A DNA stretch of 21,572 nt from Flavobacteriaceae bacterium (GCA_030694835.1 JAUYUF010000130.1:1-21572), one strand, 5' to 3'; positions 8,064-15,772 are shown, numbered from the stretch's first letter. A program made the numbers and translations. The notes: generated by a model from the sequence alone, not told the origin.

Positions 8064-8137
8064 TAAAGATACAAAATCTAGTCCACATTTAGTCCACATT
8101 TATCAAAAAACATCCTAATTTATCCAAACTTATCCAA
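8064..8137 (-). promoter_or_regulatory. Integrase promoter with direct repeats, possible arm-type sites
   Basis: On the minus strand TATCTTTA (8064-8071) resembles the Bacteroidetes -7 element TAnnTTTG and lies 23 bp before the integrase ATG. Immediately upstream are two tandem 11-mers agtccacattt (8080-8090 and 8091-8101), then two copies of ttatccaa with a 10-bp period (8120-8127 and 8130-8137). Helically phased repeats between an integrase gene and its att core are typical integrase arm sites. They also cover the expected -33 region, so the integrase could repress its own promoter. Confidence 0.5.
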
Positions 8138-8232
8138 TGCTTTGGCATTTCGAAACACTTGTCAAGTATTGATTTTATTGACTTTTTGTATATAAATAGG
8201 ATTTTTATATTTTCGGGAGTTTGGTAAATTGC

Positions 8233-8248
8233 AGTCCCTCTTTCTCCG
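8233..8248 (+). other. Putative attachment-site core: 3' end of a tRNA-Ser gene
   Basis: The sequence agtccctctttctccg matches what the end of a flavobacterial tRNA-Ser should be: part of the T loop and T stem, a TTTCTCC acceptor strand and discriminator G. The 5' part of a tRNA is absent: the bases before it (ttgc rather than ttcg) break the T loop. A terminator follows. Integration into a tRNA 3' end leaves such a displaced 3' fragment at the far end of the element, so this is probably attR. The tRNA identity is from memory of the family, not from a search. Confidence 0.5.
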
Positions 8249-8271
8249 CTGAGTAGATCTCATAATCCTTC

Positions 8272-8308
8272 AAAACCCTTCAAATCATACTGTTTTGAAG
8301 GGTTTTTT
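8272..8308 (+). terminator. Strong intrinsic terminator, bidirectional
   Basis: The arms 8272-8284 and 8294-8306 form a perfect 13-bp stem (AAAACCCTTCAAA) with a 9-base loop, followed by a T-run. It lies directly behind the tRNA-like fragment and would originally have ended the tRNA transcript. Confidence 0.8.
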
Positions 8309-8353
8309 CTTTTATAGCAATCCTTCAAATTATTCAATTTTTCTCAAAAAAAA

Positions 8354-8397
8354 GGTGCACAATTCGGTGCACCCAAAAAAGAGAAAAAAAGTGCACC
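8354..8397. repeat. Cluster of three GTGCAC palindromes
   Basis: ggtgcac occurs at 8354-8360 and 8366-8372, and gtgcacc at 8391-8397, within 44 bp of otherwise A-rich DNA and upstream of the broken second integrase. The first two are spaced by 12 bp. They may be regulatory or recombination sites of the older element. Nothing else is evident between the terminator and the pseudogene. Confidence 0.35.
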
Positions 8398-8503
8398 TAT
8401 TTTAGAGGTATTTTAACCTGTAACATAGGTAGTACATTGAATGAACATTTTGCCTTGTGTTGACGATAGTAGTAAATTAATTATCAACCAAAAGGCTGTA
8501 ACT

Positions 8504-8856
8504 ATGAAAGCAAAAATCAATGTCCTTTTTTATTTAAGAAAATCTAAAGTCAATGCCAGGGGGCTGATGCCGATATTTCAAAGAATTACTATCAATAGTA
8601 AACGATTGGATATAAGTACCGGTCATTATATTGAAGAATCCAAATGGTTGGCAGATTCAGGCAGAATTAAAGGTAACTCAGAAGAAGCTCGTACAATAAA
8701 TAGTCAACTTGATTTGTCAAAAGCAACAGTTTATGAAGCTGAGAAAAAACTTTTATGAGTGGGGTAGCTATCACACTTAAAACCTTTAAAAATGAACTAA
8801 AGGGTAAAAAAGAACGTGCCCATATGTTGGTTCCAAAATTTGACACTATCCTATAA
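8504..8856 (+). pseudogene. Truncated, frameshifted tyrosine integrase (N-terminal fragment)
   Basis: From the ATG at 8504 (an in-frame ATG at 8441 also exists) the frame reads MKAKINVLFYLRKSKVNARG, the typical arm-type DNA-binding start of Bacteroidetes transposon integrases, and runs to a TGA at 8756-8758. The frame starting at 8755, overlapping as ATGA, continues the family pattern (TFKNELKGKKERAHMLVPKF) for 33 residues to a TAA at 8854-8856. A frameshift near 8750 followed by loss of the rest of the gene explains this; core-binding and catalytic domains are missing. The break is followed by sequence resembling insertion-sequence ends. It points to a second element that once used the same tRNA-linked site. 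Confidence 0.75.
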
Positions 8857-8857
8857 A

Positions 8858-8919
8858 CTGTGTAAGTTTCAAAATAGTGCTTTTAAATTGGAATTGGGTG
8901 GTCAATATCACTGGAATTT
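8858..8919. mobile_element. Possible insertion-sequence end remnants
   Basis: Two short pieces stand out. ctgtgtaagt at 8858-8867 resembles IS256-family terminal repeats and recurs with similar flanks at 17652-17661. The stretch 8890-8919 contains gggtggtcaatatcactgga, reminiscent of the GGGTGGTCAAT ends of IS21-family elements in Bacteroidetes. No transposase is present. They begin where the integrase pseudogene stops. The assignments rest on resemblance only. Confidence 0.35.
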
Positions 8920-8946
8920 GAAGTATACACCTAATAACTCTTAAAA

Positions 8947-8973
8947 AAACCTTGATAGCAACGCCGCGTCTAA
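8947..8973 (+). promoter_or_regulatory. Weak match to the ECF-type promoter of this window
   Basis: AAACC (8947-8951), 15 bases, then CGTCTAA (8967-8973) has the same spacing as the three AAACT-N15-GGTCTAA elements of the sigma module, with two base differences. It points towards the metal-efflux operon 185 bp downstream. It overlaps the start of the 61-bp repeat; the other copy of that repeat has lost the match. It may be a chance match or a real link between sigma factor and metal operon. Confidence 0.3.
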
Positions 8974-9033
8974 AGTATCCTACACCTTTCTTTTTTGCTT
9001 TTTTTTCTTGGTGGTAATAGGTTGATTTATTTT
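8973..9033 (+). repeat. 61-bp repeat, left copy
   Basis: This stretch is about 90% identical to 15895-15955: some five substitutions and one single-base indel over 61 bp. It includes a pyrimidine-rich run, then ggttgatttattt. It lies 124 bp before the first gene of the metal operon. No gene is evident in the remaining 8920-9157 interval. Confidence 0.75.
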
Positions 9034-9144
9034 TAGGTGATGATTATTGTTAATAATTAAATAACCTTAAAAATTATAAATAATCATATTTCTTATAACA
9101 TTTAACCTAATAAAATATCAAAGCCGGTATTTAGTTAAAATTAC

Positions 9145-9152
9145 TATATTTG
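9145..9152 (+). promoter_or_regulatory. Bacteroidetes -7 promoter element of the metal operon
   Basis: TATATTTG exactly fits the TAnnTTTG -7 consensus and ends five bases before the ATG at 9158. Transcription would start at or next to the start codon, implying a leaderless or nearly leaderless message. No clear -33 TTG was found, so an activator may be needed. Confidence 0.5.
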
Positions 9153-9157
9153 CCATT

Positions 9158-9580
9158 ATGCAAAAAAATAAATCATTCATCGCTTTTTTATTTTTAGGAG
9201 TATTTAGTATACTGCTAATGCATCAAATAGTTCCTCATTTACACCATGAACACGAGGTCTTAAAATCAACTATTACTCATGCTGATGACCATCATCATCA
9301 AAGTATCCCAAAGGAAAGTAAAACAGAAAAAGGTTTTATTGATTTATTTTTGGGGATGCATACTCATAATGTTGTGGTAGATGAAATTTCAGTTTTTAGA
9401 AATGTAGTTAATAATCAACAAATTTTTAAGAATTATACTTTTGTAGCAACACCCCTATTTTTAATTGTATTTAAGAATTATAGTGAAGTTGATAAACCTT
9501 TCTTTTACAATCCCCCAAATAATTATTTCAATTCCTACACTGCTAACCTCGAACTTCGAGGTCCTCCAATTTTAGGATAA
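9158..9580 (+). CDS. Small His-rich membrane-anchored protein heading the metal-efflux operon
   Basis: The 140-residue protein has one hydrophobic N-terminal segment (about 7-24), either a signal peptide or anchor, followed by a histidine-rich stretch: HLHHEHEV (about 27-34) and HADDHHHQ (about 41-48), with HTH near residue 69. A second hydrophobic patch lies around 95-106. The C-terminus ends LRGPPILG. His clusters on the outer face of the inner membrane or in the periplasm fit binding of Cu, Zn, Co or Ni. Proteins with this pattern and the LRGPP end often precede RND metal-efflux genes in Bacteroidetes. It is the first gene of a five-gene plus-strand operon, 89 bp ahead of the outer-membrane channel gene. 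A metal-buffering or sensing role is inferred. Confidence 0.75.
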   Translation: MQKNKSFIAFLFLGVFSILLMHQIVPHLHHEHEVLKSTITHADDHHHQSIPKESKTEKGFIDLFLGMHTHNVVVDEISVFRNVVNNQQIFKNYTFVATPLFLIVFKNYSEVDKPFFYNPPNNYFNSYTANLELRGPPILG

Positions 9581-9669
9581 TCTTAAAGGAATATGTGATA
9601 TTGCTATGTTTAAAATATAGCAGTAATATTCTATCTTAAAAATTCAGAATAAATCCTAAATAATACAAT

Positions 9670-10854
9670 ATGAATAAAAATATAGTAGTGACTCTATTAG
9701 GGTGCTTCTTATTGGTGAATAGTTATGCTCAAAACAATGAAATTGATCAGTTACTTAAGGAAATTGAACAAAATAACAGCAAACTTAAAGCCTTTAAATT
9801 ACACGTAGAAAGTCGCCAATTTGAAAATAAAAGTGAAAATAATTTACCAGACCCGCAATTTTCATCCTATTATTTGCCTTATGGGTCTAATAATACAGTA
9901 GAATATACCGAATTTCAAATCTCCCAATCTATAGAATTTCCTTCAGTTTATGCTGCAAGAGGAAAATGGAATGATTTGAGGAAAATACAGCTTGATAATG
10001 ATTATGCTAAAGTTAGGCAGGAGGTCTTATTATCGGCTAAGAATTATGGTATTGAACTTGTTTTACTTCAAGAAAAAAAAATACTGGAAGTTGTAAGAAG
10101 AGATCAAAGTGAGAAAATTTACCAGCAGCTACTTCAACTGTTTAATAAAGAACAAATTGGTATTCTCGATTTGAATAAGGCTAAGATTGCTTGGGTACAA
10201 AAGCAATTTGTGGTAGATCAAATGGAGTCAAACATTCAAATGATTGTCGCTTCATTGGAGAAATTAAATGGAAATAAACCAATAGTTTTAAAGACAACAC
10301 TGCTTGAAGATCATATTTTGACAGATGATTTGGAGAAAATTTGGAGTGTTAAATTAGAAACTGATCCTTGGTTAAAGGGTCTAAAAGTTAATGAAGAAGC
10401 TTCCTTACAAAAAGTACAACTTGAAAAAAATAAAGTATGGCCAAATTTAACGGCAGGTTATAATTATCAAGGTATAAGCAACGATAATTATGCGGGCTTT
10501 TTTGGCGGTATTTCAATTCCATTATGGAATAGCAACAATAAAGTTAAAGCAGCAAAAGCTGATTATCAGTTTCAGCAAACAAATACCGTAGATGAAACTA
10601 CACAACTCTATTTAAAGTTCCAACAACAATTTTACAGGTATCAGTTACTACTCAAAAAATATGAAGAGTATAGAATAACGTTAGATGCCTTAAATAGTGA
10701 AGCATTATTATACAAAGCGTATAACTTAGGCGAATTGTCATTTATAAATTATTATCAAGAGCTCCTGTTTTATAGAGATGCTTATGATAATATGCTCCAA
10801 ATGAAAAAAGAACTACACCTACTTAAAGCTGAGTTATTAAAACATCAATTATAA
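9670..10854 (+). CDS. TolC-like outer-membrane efflux channel (CusC/CzcC type)
   Basis: This 394-residue protein has a signal peptide (hydrophobic 5-18, cleavage near SYAQ-N at 20-22). The mature part is mostly long amphipathic helices, the alpha-barrel of outer-membrane efflux proteins, with two similar halves. NNLPDPQFSSYYLPYG (about 58-73) is the conserved first-strand region and LYKAYNLGELSFINYYQEL (about 357-375) the matching second-half motif. It is somewhat shorter than TolC or CusC (about 420-460 residues), as is usual for Bacteroidetes CzcC-like proteins. It would form the outer-membrane exit duct for the pump encoded by the next genes. The following gene starts 18 bp downstream. Confidence 0.88.
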   Translation: MNKNIVVTLLGCFLLVNSYAQNNEIDQLLKEIEQNNSKLKAFKLHVESRQFENKSENNLPDPQFSSYYLPYGSNNTVEYTEFQISQSIEFPSVYAARGKWNDLRKIQLDNDYAKVRQEVLLSAKNYGIELVLLQEKKILEVVRRDQSEKIYQQLLQLFNKEQIGILDLNKAKIAWVQKQFVVDQMESNIQMIVASLEKLNGNKPIVLKTTLLEDHILTDDLEKIWSVKLETDPWLKGLKVNEEASLQKVQLEKNKVWPNLTAGYNYQGISNDNYAGFFGGISIPLWNSNNKVKAAKADYQFQQTNTVDETTQLYLKFQQQFYRYQLLLKKYEEYRITLDALNSEALLYKAYNLGELSFINYYQELLFYRDAYDNMLQMKKELHLLKAELLKHQL

Positions 10855-10872
10855 ATTTTAAAACAGAACAAA

Positions 10873-11115
10873 ATGAAAACAGTAAAAACAATATTCGCAT
10901 TAGCTTTTGGTATAATGGTTACCTTAACTTCTTGTGGTGACACAAAAACAAAGACAGAAACTACAGAAGACCACGGTCACGAACACGATGAAGATGGTAA
11001 ACACAAAGAAGAAAAAGTTATTGGTCAAGAAGAATTTAAGGTTGATAAAGATTCTTTAGATACAAAAGAAGAAATACACACACATGATGATAGTAAAGAA
11101 AATCACAACCACTAA
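10873..11115 (+). CDS. Small His/Glu-rich lipoprotein of the metal-efflux operon
   Basis: The protein has 80 residues. A lipoprotein signal peptide ends with lipobox LTSC (Cys21). The mature 60 residues are almost entirely charged: DHGHEHDEDGKH (about 33-44) and a C-terminal HTHDDSKENHNH (69-80), with Lys and Glu between and almost no hydrophobic residues, so it is probably disordered without metal. It sits between the channel gene and the adaptor gene, 10 bp before the latter, and so belongs to the efflux complex or feeds it. By position it could do the job of the CusF periplasmic chaperone, but there is no sequence relation: CusF uses Met, Trp and His in a beta-barrel. A metal sponge or delivery role is an inference. 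Confidence 0.75.
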   Translation: MKTVKTIFALAFGIMVTLTSCGDTKTKTETTEDHGHEHDEDGKHKEEKVIGQEEFKVDKDSLDTKEEIHTHDDSKENHNH

Positions 11116-11125
11116 TAAAATTTAT

Positions 11126-12631
11126 ATGATGAAATATATACTAATAGTGCTCGCCTTTTTGGCAATGTCTTGTAATCATAAGACAGAAGATGCACACGCA
11201 CATAACGCAGATGGTAGTCACTTAGGAGAAGAAATTCCACGATTAAGTAACACACTTTGGACCGATAAAACAGAATTGTTTGTCGAATATCCTGCTTTAA
11301 TAGTAGGTAATGTTAGCCGTTTTGCAGCTCACTTTACAATATTAAATAAACACCAACCCGTTCGTGAAGGTGCAGTAACCGTAAGTTTGATAAAAAATAA
11401 TAAAGGTATCAGAAATACAGTGGATGCACCTTCATCACCAGGTATATTTTCACCATCCTTACAACCTAAAGAAGCGGGTAGCTATCAATTGATTTTTGAA
11501 TTAACAACACCCGAATATTCAGATAAAATCATTATTGATAATGTTACTGTTTATGCTAATGTAGAGGAAGCAATAAAAGCGTTGGGCACTGCCGAAGATG
11601 ATGGAAATATAGCATTCTTAAAAGAACAAGCATGGAAAATCGACTTTCAAACGGAACCAGTTATTAAGGGAAAAATTTACGACAATATTAATACCTCAGG
11701 TGTTTGGATGCCATCACCTGGTTCGGCAAAATCAATAGTAGCCAATAGCAATGGTGTTGTTGAATTTGCAATTAATAACCTAATCGAAGGTAGTTCCGTC
11801 AAAAAAGGACAATTATTAATGAATATTAGTAGTAATGGTCTTGCTACTAATAACTTACAAACTGAAATAGCCAATGCTAAAGCAAGCTATCAACAAGTTA
11901 AATTGGAATATGAAAGAAAAAAGCAATTATACGAATCTAAAATAGTCGCTAAGGCCGAATTTGAAATAGTAGAAAGTAAGTTTTTGATAGCTAAATCTAC
12001 CTATGAAAGTCTTACTGCTGGTGTTTCTAATGTCGGAAAACAAATAAGAGCTCCTTTTGATGGCTATATAAAATCCATCAGCGTTTCCAATGGTGATTAT
12101 GTTGAACAAGGTGTTGCTTTATTAGCAATAGGAACAAGTAAATCTAGAATGTTAGAAGTGCAAGTAAGCCCTTCCTATAGACTTACAATGGATAATGTTC
12201 AAGGAATTTGGTATAAAACTAACATGGGTGATTGGGTAAATGTAAATGATAATGGAGGCTCTATTGTTTCTATAGGTAAAGATGTGGAACACGAAAAGCC
12301 ATTTGTTTCATTGTATGCGGCAGTCAATAAAATGGTTGAAATGCCAGATGGTAGCATAGCTGAAGTACAAATAGCAATTGGAAATGCGAATCAAAATACC
12401 ATGATTCCTATAAATGCACTGTTAGAAGACTACGGAACATTTTCAGTAATAGTTCAACTTTCTGGTGAAAGTTTTGAAAGAAGAGCTGTTAAAATTGGAA
12501 GACGTAATGGTGAATATGCTGAAGTACTTCAAGGTTTAACGGTGGATGAAGTGGTTGTAACCAAAGGTGCTTATCAAGTTAAAATGGCTTCAATGTCAGG
12601 TTCAACACCAGCACACGGTCACGCACATTAA
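11126..12631 (+). CDS. RND efflux periplasmic adaptor (CusB/CzcB type) with His-rich ends
   Basis: I place the start at 11126 (ATGATG, next Met at 11129) because the longer frame from 11084 overlaps the preceding gene and puts a polar segment before the signal peptide. From 11126 the protein has 501 residues: lipobox MSC (Cys16), a His-rich segment (DAHAHNADGSH, 22-32), an extra beta-sandwich-like domain (about 48-146), then the membrane-fusion core with lipoyl/barrel halves around a coiled coil (about 245-297), RAPFDGYI at 308-315, and a C-terminal AHGHAH tail (496-501). It would link the inner-membrane pump to the outer-membrane channel. His motifs at both ends suggest that it also captures metal in the periplasm, as CzcB-type adaptors do. 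The pump gene begins 11 bp downstream. Confidence 0.88.
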   Translation: MMKYILIVLAFLAMSCNHKTEDAHAHNADGSHLGEEIPRLSNTLWTDKTELFVEYPALIVGNVSRFAAHFTILNKHQPVREGAVTVSLIKNNKGIRNTVDAPSSPGIFSPSLQPKEAGSYQLIFELTTPEYSDKIIIDNVTVYANVEEAIKALGTAEDDGNIAFLKEQAWKIDFQTEPVIKGKIYDNINTSGVWMPSPGSAKSIVANSNGVVEFAINNLIEGSSVKKGQLLMNISSNGLATNNLQTEIANAKASYQQVKLEYERKKQLYESKIVAKAEFEIVESKFLIAKSTYESLTAGVSNVGKQIRAPFDGYIKSISVSNGDYVEQGVALLAIGTSKSRMLEVQVSPSYRLTMDNVQGIWYKTNMGDWVNVNDNGGSIVSIGKDVEHEKPFVSLYAAVNKMVEMPDGSIAEVQIAIGNANQNTMIPINALLEDYGTFSVIVQLSGESFERRAVKIGRRNGEYAEVLQGLTVDEVVVTKGAYQVKMASMSGSTPAHGHAH

Positions 12632-12642
12632 AAAGAAAAGAT

Positions 12643-15600
12643 ATGTTAAATAAAATATTATCAATTTCACTTAACAACAGACTCCTTATTTTAGTGAGTG
12701 CAGTTGCATTGAGTATGCTGGGAATTTATTTCGCCAGAACAATGAATGTAGACGTATTTCCAGATCTTACGGCTCCTACGGTAACCATACTAACGGAAGC
12801 CCATGGGATGGAGTCTGAAGAAGTAGAAAAATTAGTAACCTACCAATTAGAAACGGCCTTAAATGGTTCTCCTAATGTAAGAAGAATACGTTCTTCATCT
12901 GCAGCAGGAATCTCAATAGTGTGGGTAGAATTTGATTGGGGAACCGATATTTATCGTGCCAGACAAATTGTAAATGAACGGATTCCTATGGTGCGTGAAA
13001 ATTTACCTAAAGGAATTGGCTCTCCAACCATGGCTCCAATATCTTCTATTATGGGAGAAATAATGTTGTTAGGAATAACTTCCGATAAACTTTCTCCAAT
13101 GGAACTGAGAACATTAGCCGATTGGACTATAAGACCTCGTTTAAAAGCAATTGGTGGTATTGCCAATGTAGTGGTCATTGGAGGTGATTACAAACAATAT
13201 CAAGTACATGCCAATCCAGAGAAGTTAAAACATTTTGGAGTGAGTCTTAAGGAATTGGTAGAGCACGTTGAAGAAGCCAATGTAAATGCGCCTGGTGGGG
13301 TAATCAATCAGTATGGAAACCAGTACATTATCAAAGGTAGTGGTAGAGCCTATGTTTTGGAAGATCTTCAAGAAGCAGTACTAAAGCACGAAAAGGGAAA
13401 AACCATTAAAATCAAGGATGTAGCAACTGTTCAAATAGGTGCCGCTGATAAAATAGGTGACGGCTCTTTAAATGCTTCTCCTGCCATTATTTTAACCATT
13501 TCAAAACAACCTGATGTAAATACTTTAGAATTAACCAATCGCTTAGATGATGCCATTGCAGATTTAGAAAAAACCCTTCCAGAGGGAGTAAAAATAGAAA
13601 GTCATATTTTTAGACAATCCGATTTTATTGAAGCTTCTATAAGAAACTTAAATGAAACTTTATTAGAAGGGGCATTTTTTGTGGTGATTATTCTGTTTAT
13701 CTTCTTAATGAATTGGAGAACAACATTTATCTCATTATTGGCAATCCCAATTTCTTTGCTAGTATCTATCATTGTTCTCAAAATGCTAGGTTATACCATT
13801 AATACAATGAGTTTAGGTGGGATGGCTATTGCTATCGGTGCGCTAGTAGATGATGCCATAATCGATGTAGAAAATGTATATAAACGATTGCGTGAAAACA
13901 TCAAGAAACCTATAAATGAACGCTTATCAACTATAACAGTGGTTAGAGAGGCGTCTATAGAAATTAGAAGCTCCATTATAATTGCCACTTTTATCATTAT
14001 TGTGTCATTTGTACCATTATTCTTTTTAGGAGGTATGGAAGGTCGTTTATTACAACCGCTTGGAATTGCATTTGTTACCTCGGTATTAACTTCTTTAATT
14101 GTTGCTGTTACCATAACACCTATCCTATGTTCGTATTTGTTAGATGATGAAAAGCTGTTAAATAAAAGTTCTGAAGGTACTAAAGTGGAACGCTGGTTGC
14201 AAAAATGGTATGCTAAAGCATTAAATATTTCTTTAAAAACTCCTAAAACAGTTATTGGTACTACTATTATAGCTTTTTTAGTAAGCATAGTAATACTCAC
14301 ACAATTAGGGAGAAGCTTTTTACCCGAATTCAATGAAGGTTCATTAGTGATTAGTGTTGTGGGTCCCCCCGCTATGTCATTAGAAGAAAGTAATAAAACA
14401 GGGATGCTTATAGAACAGCTATTGTTAGATTTACCAGAAGTAGAAGTTGTAACTCGCCGTACTGGGAGAGCTGAGTTAGATGAACATGCTCAAGGAGTTA
14501 ATGCAGCCGAGATTGATGTACCTTTCAAATTAAAGGGAAAAAGTAAAGAAGCTTTTTTTGAAGAAGTCCGAAATAAACTAAGTATTGCTCCAGGTGTCAA
14601 TATTACATTAGGTCAACCTATTGCACATCGTATTGATCATATGTTATCGGGTACTCGTGCCAATATTGCTATTAAAATTTATGGTCCAAATTTGCAACGT
14701 TTATTTGAAGTAGGTAAAAATATAGAACAAAGTATCAAAGATATTGATGGTTTAGCTGATGTCGCAGTTGATCAACAAATAGAAGTGCCTCAAATGCGAA
14801 TTAGACCAAATCGTCAAATATTGGCAGCCTATGGTTTAACTGTTGGTAATTTGATGGAACAGGTCGATATTGCTCTTGCAGGTGAAGAAGTAGGTGAAAT
14901 ATTTGAAGGACAGCAGTATTTTGATTTAGTGGTTCGCTACGAAAATCAATTTAGAAATAGCATAGAAAATATCAGTGCTACTTTGATTAGTCTTCCTAAC
15001 GGTGGACAAACAACTCTTGGTGAACTTGCGGTTGTAGAATCAGTAAGTAGCCCAAATACAATTAACAGAGAAGATGTTCAACGAAAAATTGTAGTGGCTG
15101 CAAATGTACAAGGCAGAGATATTCGTAGTGCTGTTAATGAAATTAAACAAAATATTGCAAATAATATAGCTATTCCTGAGGGATATCGAATAGAATATGG
15201 TGGTCAATTTGAAAGTGAATCAAAAGCATCACAGTTATTATTATTAACAGCAATAATTGCTATTGCTATTATTTTTCTATTGCTTTATTTTGAGTTTAAA
15301 GATGTAAAATTGGCATTTGTAGTATTAATAAACTTGCCTTTAGCTTTAATAGGTGGTATTTTGATTGTGTATTTCACGTCAGGAATTATCAGTATTGCAG
15401 CTACCATTGGTTTTATTAGTCTCTTTGGGATTGCTACACGTAACGGTATTTTATTAGTCTCACGTTATGAAGATTTAAGGAAAGAGGGTGTAATTGGGTT
15501 TGAACTTATTACAAAAGGAGCTTTAGACCGCTTAAACCCAATCTTAATGACAGCCTTTACAACAGGTTTAGCATTAATACCATTAGCCTTAAAAGGTGGT

Positions 15601-15729
15601 GAACCAGGCAGTGAAATACAAAGTCCTATGGCAGTAGTTATTTTAGGCGGTTTATTATCGGCTACAATACTAAATTTATTAGTAATACCATGTGTATATC
15701 ACTTAACGATTCAAAAGAAATCAAAGTAA
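12643..15729 (+). CDS. Heavy-metal RND efflux pump (CusA/CzcA family)
   Basis: At 1028 residues it is the usual length for the heavy-metal-efflux RND family. TM1 lies near 12-32, TM2-TM6 at about 340-500, TM7 near 535-555 and TM8-TM12 at about 865-1020, with two large periplasmic loops. The proton-relay segment in TM4 reads GALVDDAIIDVEN, with D403, D404, D408 and E410. Of the three methionines that bind Cu(I) in E. coli CusA, equivalents of two seem present (M578 in GPPAMSLEES, M667 in RIDHML), but the third position lies in a DEHAQGVNAAEID segment without Met. That segment and the abundant His in the partner proteins leave the substrate open between Cu/Ag and Zn/Co/Ni. It drives proton-coupled export with the adaptor and channel. 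A terminator follows. Confidence 0.92.
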   Translation: MLNKILSISLNNRLLILVSAVALSMLGIYFARTMNVDVFPDLTAPTVTILTEAHGMESEEVEKLVTYQLETALNGSPNVRRIRSSSAAGISIVWVEFDWGTDIYRARQIVNERIPMVRENLPKGIGSPTMAPISSIMGEIMLLGITSDKLSPMELRTLADWTIRPRLKAIGGIANVVVIGGDYKQYQVHANPEKLKHFGVSLKELVEHVEEANVNAPGGVINQYGNQYIIKGSGRAYVLEDLQEAVLKHEKGKTIKIKDVATVQIGAADKIGDGSLNASPAIILTISKQPDVNTLELTNRLDDAIADLEKTLPEGVKIESHIFRQSDFIEASIRNLNETLLEGAFFVVIILFIFLMNWRTTFISLLAIPISLLVSIIVLKMLGYTINTMSLGGMAIAIGALVDDAIIDVENVYKRLRENIKKPINERLSTITVVREASIEIRSSIIIATFIIIVSFVPLFFLGGMEGRLLQPLGIAFVTSVLTSLIVAVTITPILCSYLLDDEKLLNKSSEGTKVERWLQKWYAKALNISLKTPKTVIGTTIIAFLVSIVILTQLGRSFLPEFNEGSLVISVVGPPAMSLEESNKTGMLIEQLLLDLPEVEVVTRRTGRAELDEHAQGVNAAEIDVPFKLKGKSKEAFFEEVRNKLSIAPGVNITLGQPIAHRIDHMLSGTRANIAIKIYGPNLQRLFEVGKNIEQSIKDIDGLADVAVDQQIEVPQMRIRPNRQILAAYGLTVGNLMEQVDIALAGEEVGEIFEGQQYFDLVVRYENQFRNSIENISATLISLPNGGQTTLGELAVVESVSSPNTINREDVQRKIVVAANVQGRDIRSAVNEIKQNIANNIAIPEGYRIEYGGQFESESKASQLLLLTAIIAIAIIFLLLYFEFKDVKLAFVVLINLPLALIGGILIVYFTSGIISIAATIGFISLFGIATRNGILLVSRYEDLRKEGVIGFELITKGALDRLNPILMTAFTTGLALIPLALKGGEPGSEIQSPMAVVILGGLLSATILNLLVIPCVYHLTIQKKSK

Positions 15730-15772
15730 TAGATATATTAATTATTTTCTCAAGGTATTTACTAAATGTTAA

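Noticed and set aside
8210..8250. Functional tRNA gene
   Set aside because: Only the 3' end is tRNA-like; no anticodon arm or matching 5' acceptor strand lies upstream.
9602..9622. TGCTAT/ATAGCA hairpin between the first two metal-operon genes
   Set aside because: The 6-bp AT-rich stem is weak and could be chance in this AT-rich DNA; no T-run follows.
11084..11125. Upstream start for the adaptor gene
   Set aside because: It would overlap the preceding lipoprotein gene by 32 bases and place 14 polar residues before the lipoprotein signal peptide.
13791..14333. Minus-strand 180-residue frame inside the RND pump gene
   Set aside because: It is a shadow of the conserved pump gene on the other strand, with no domain features.
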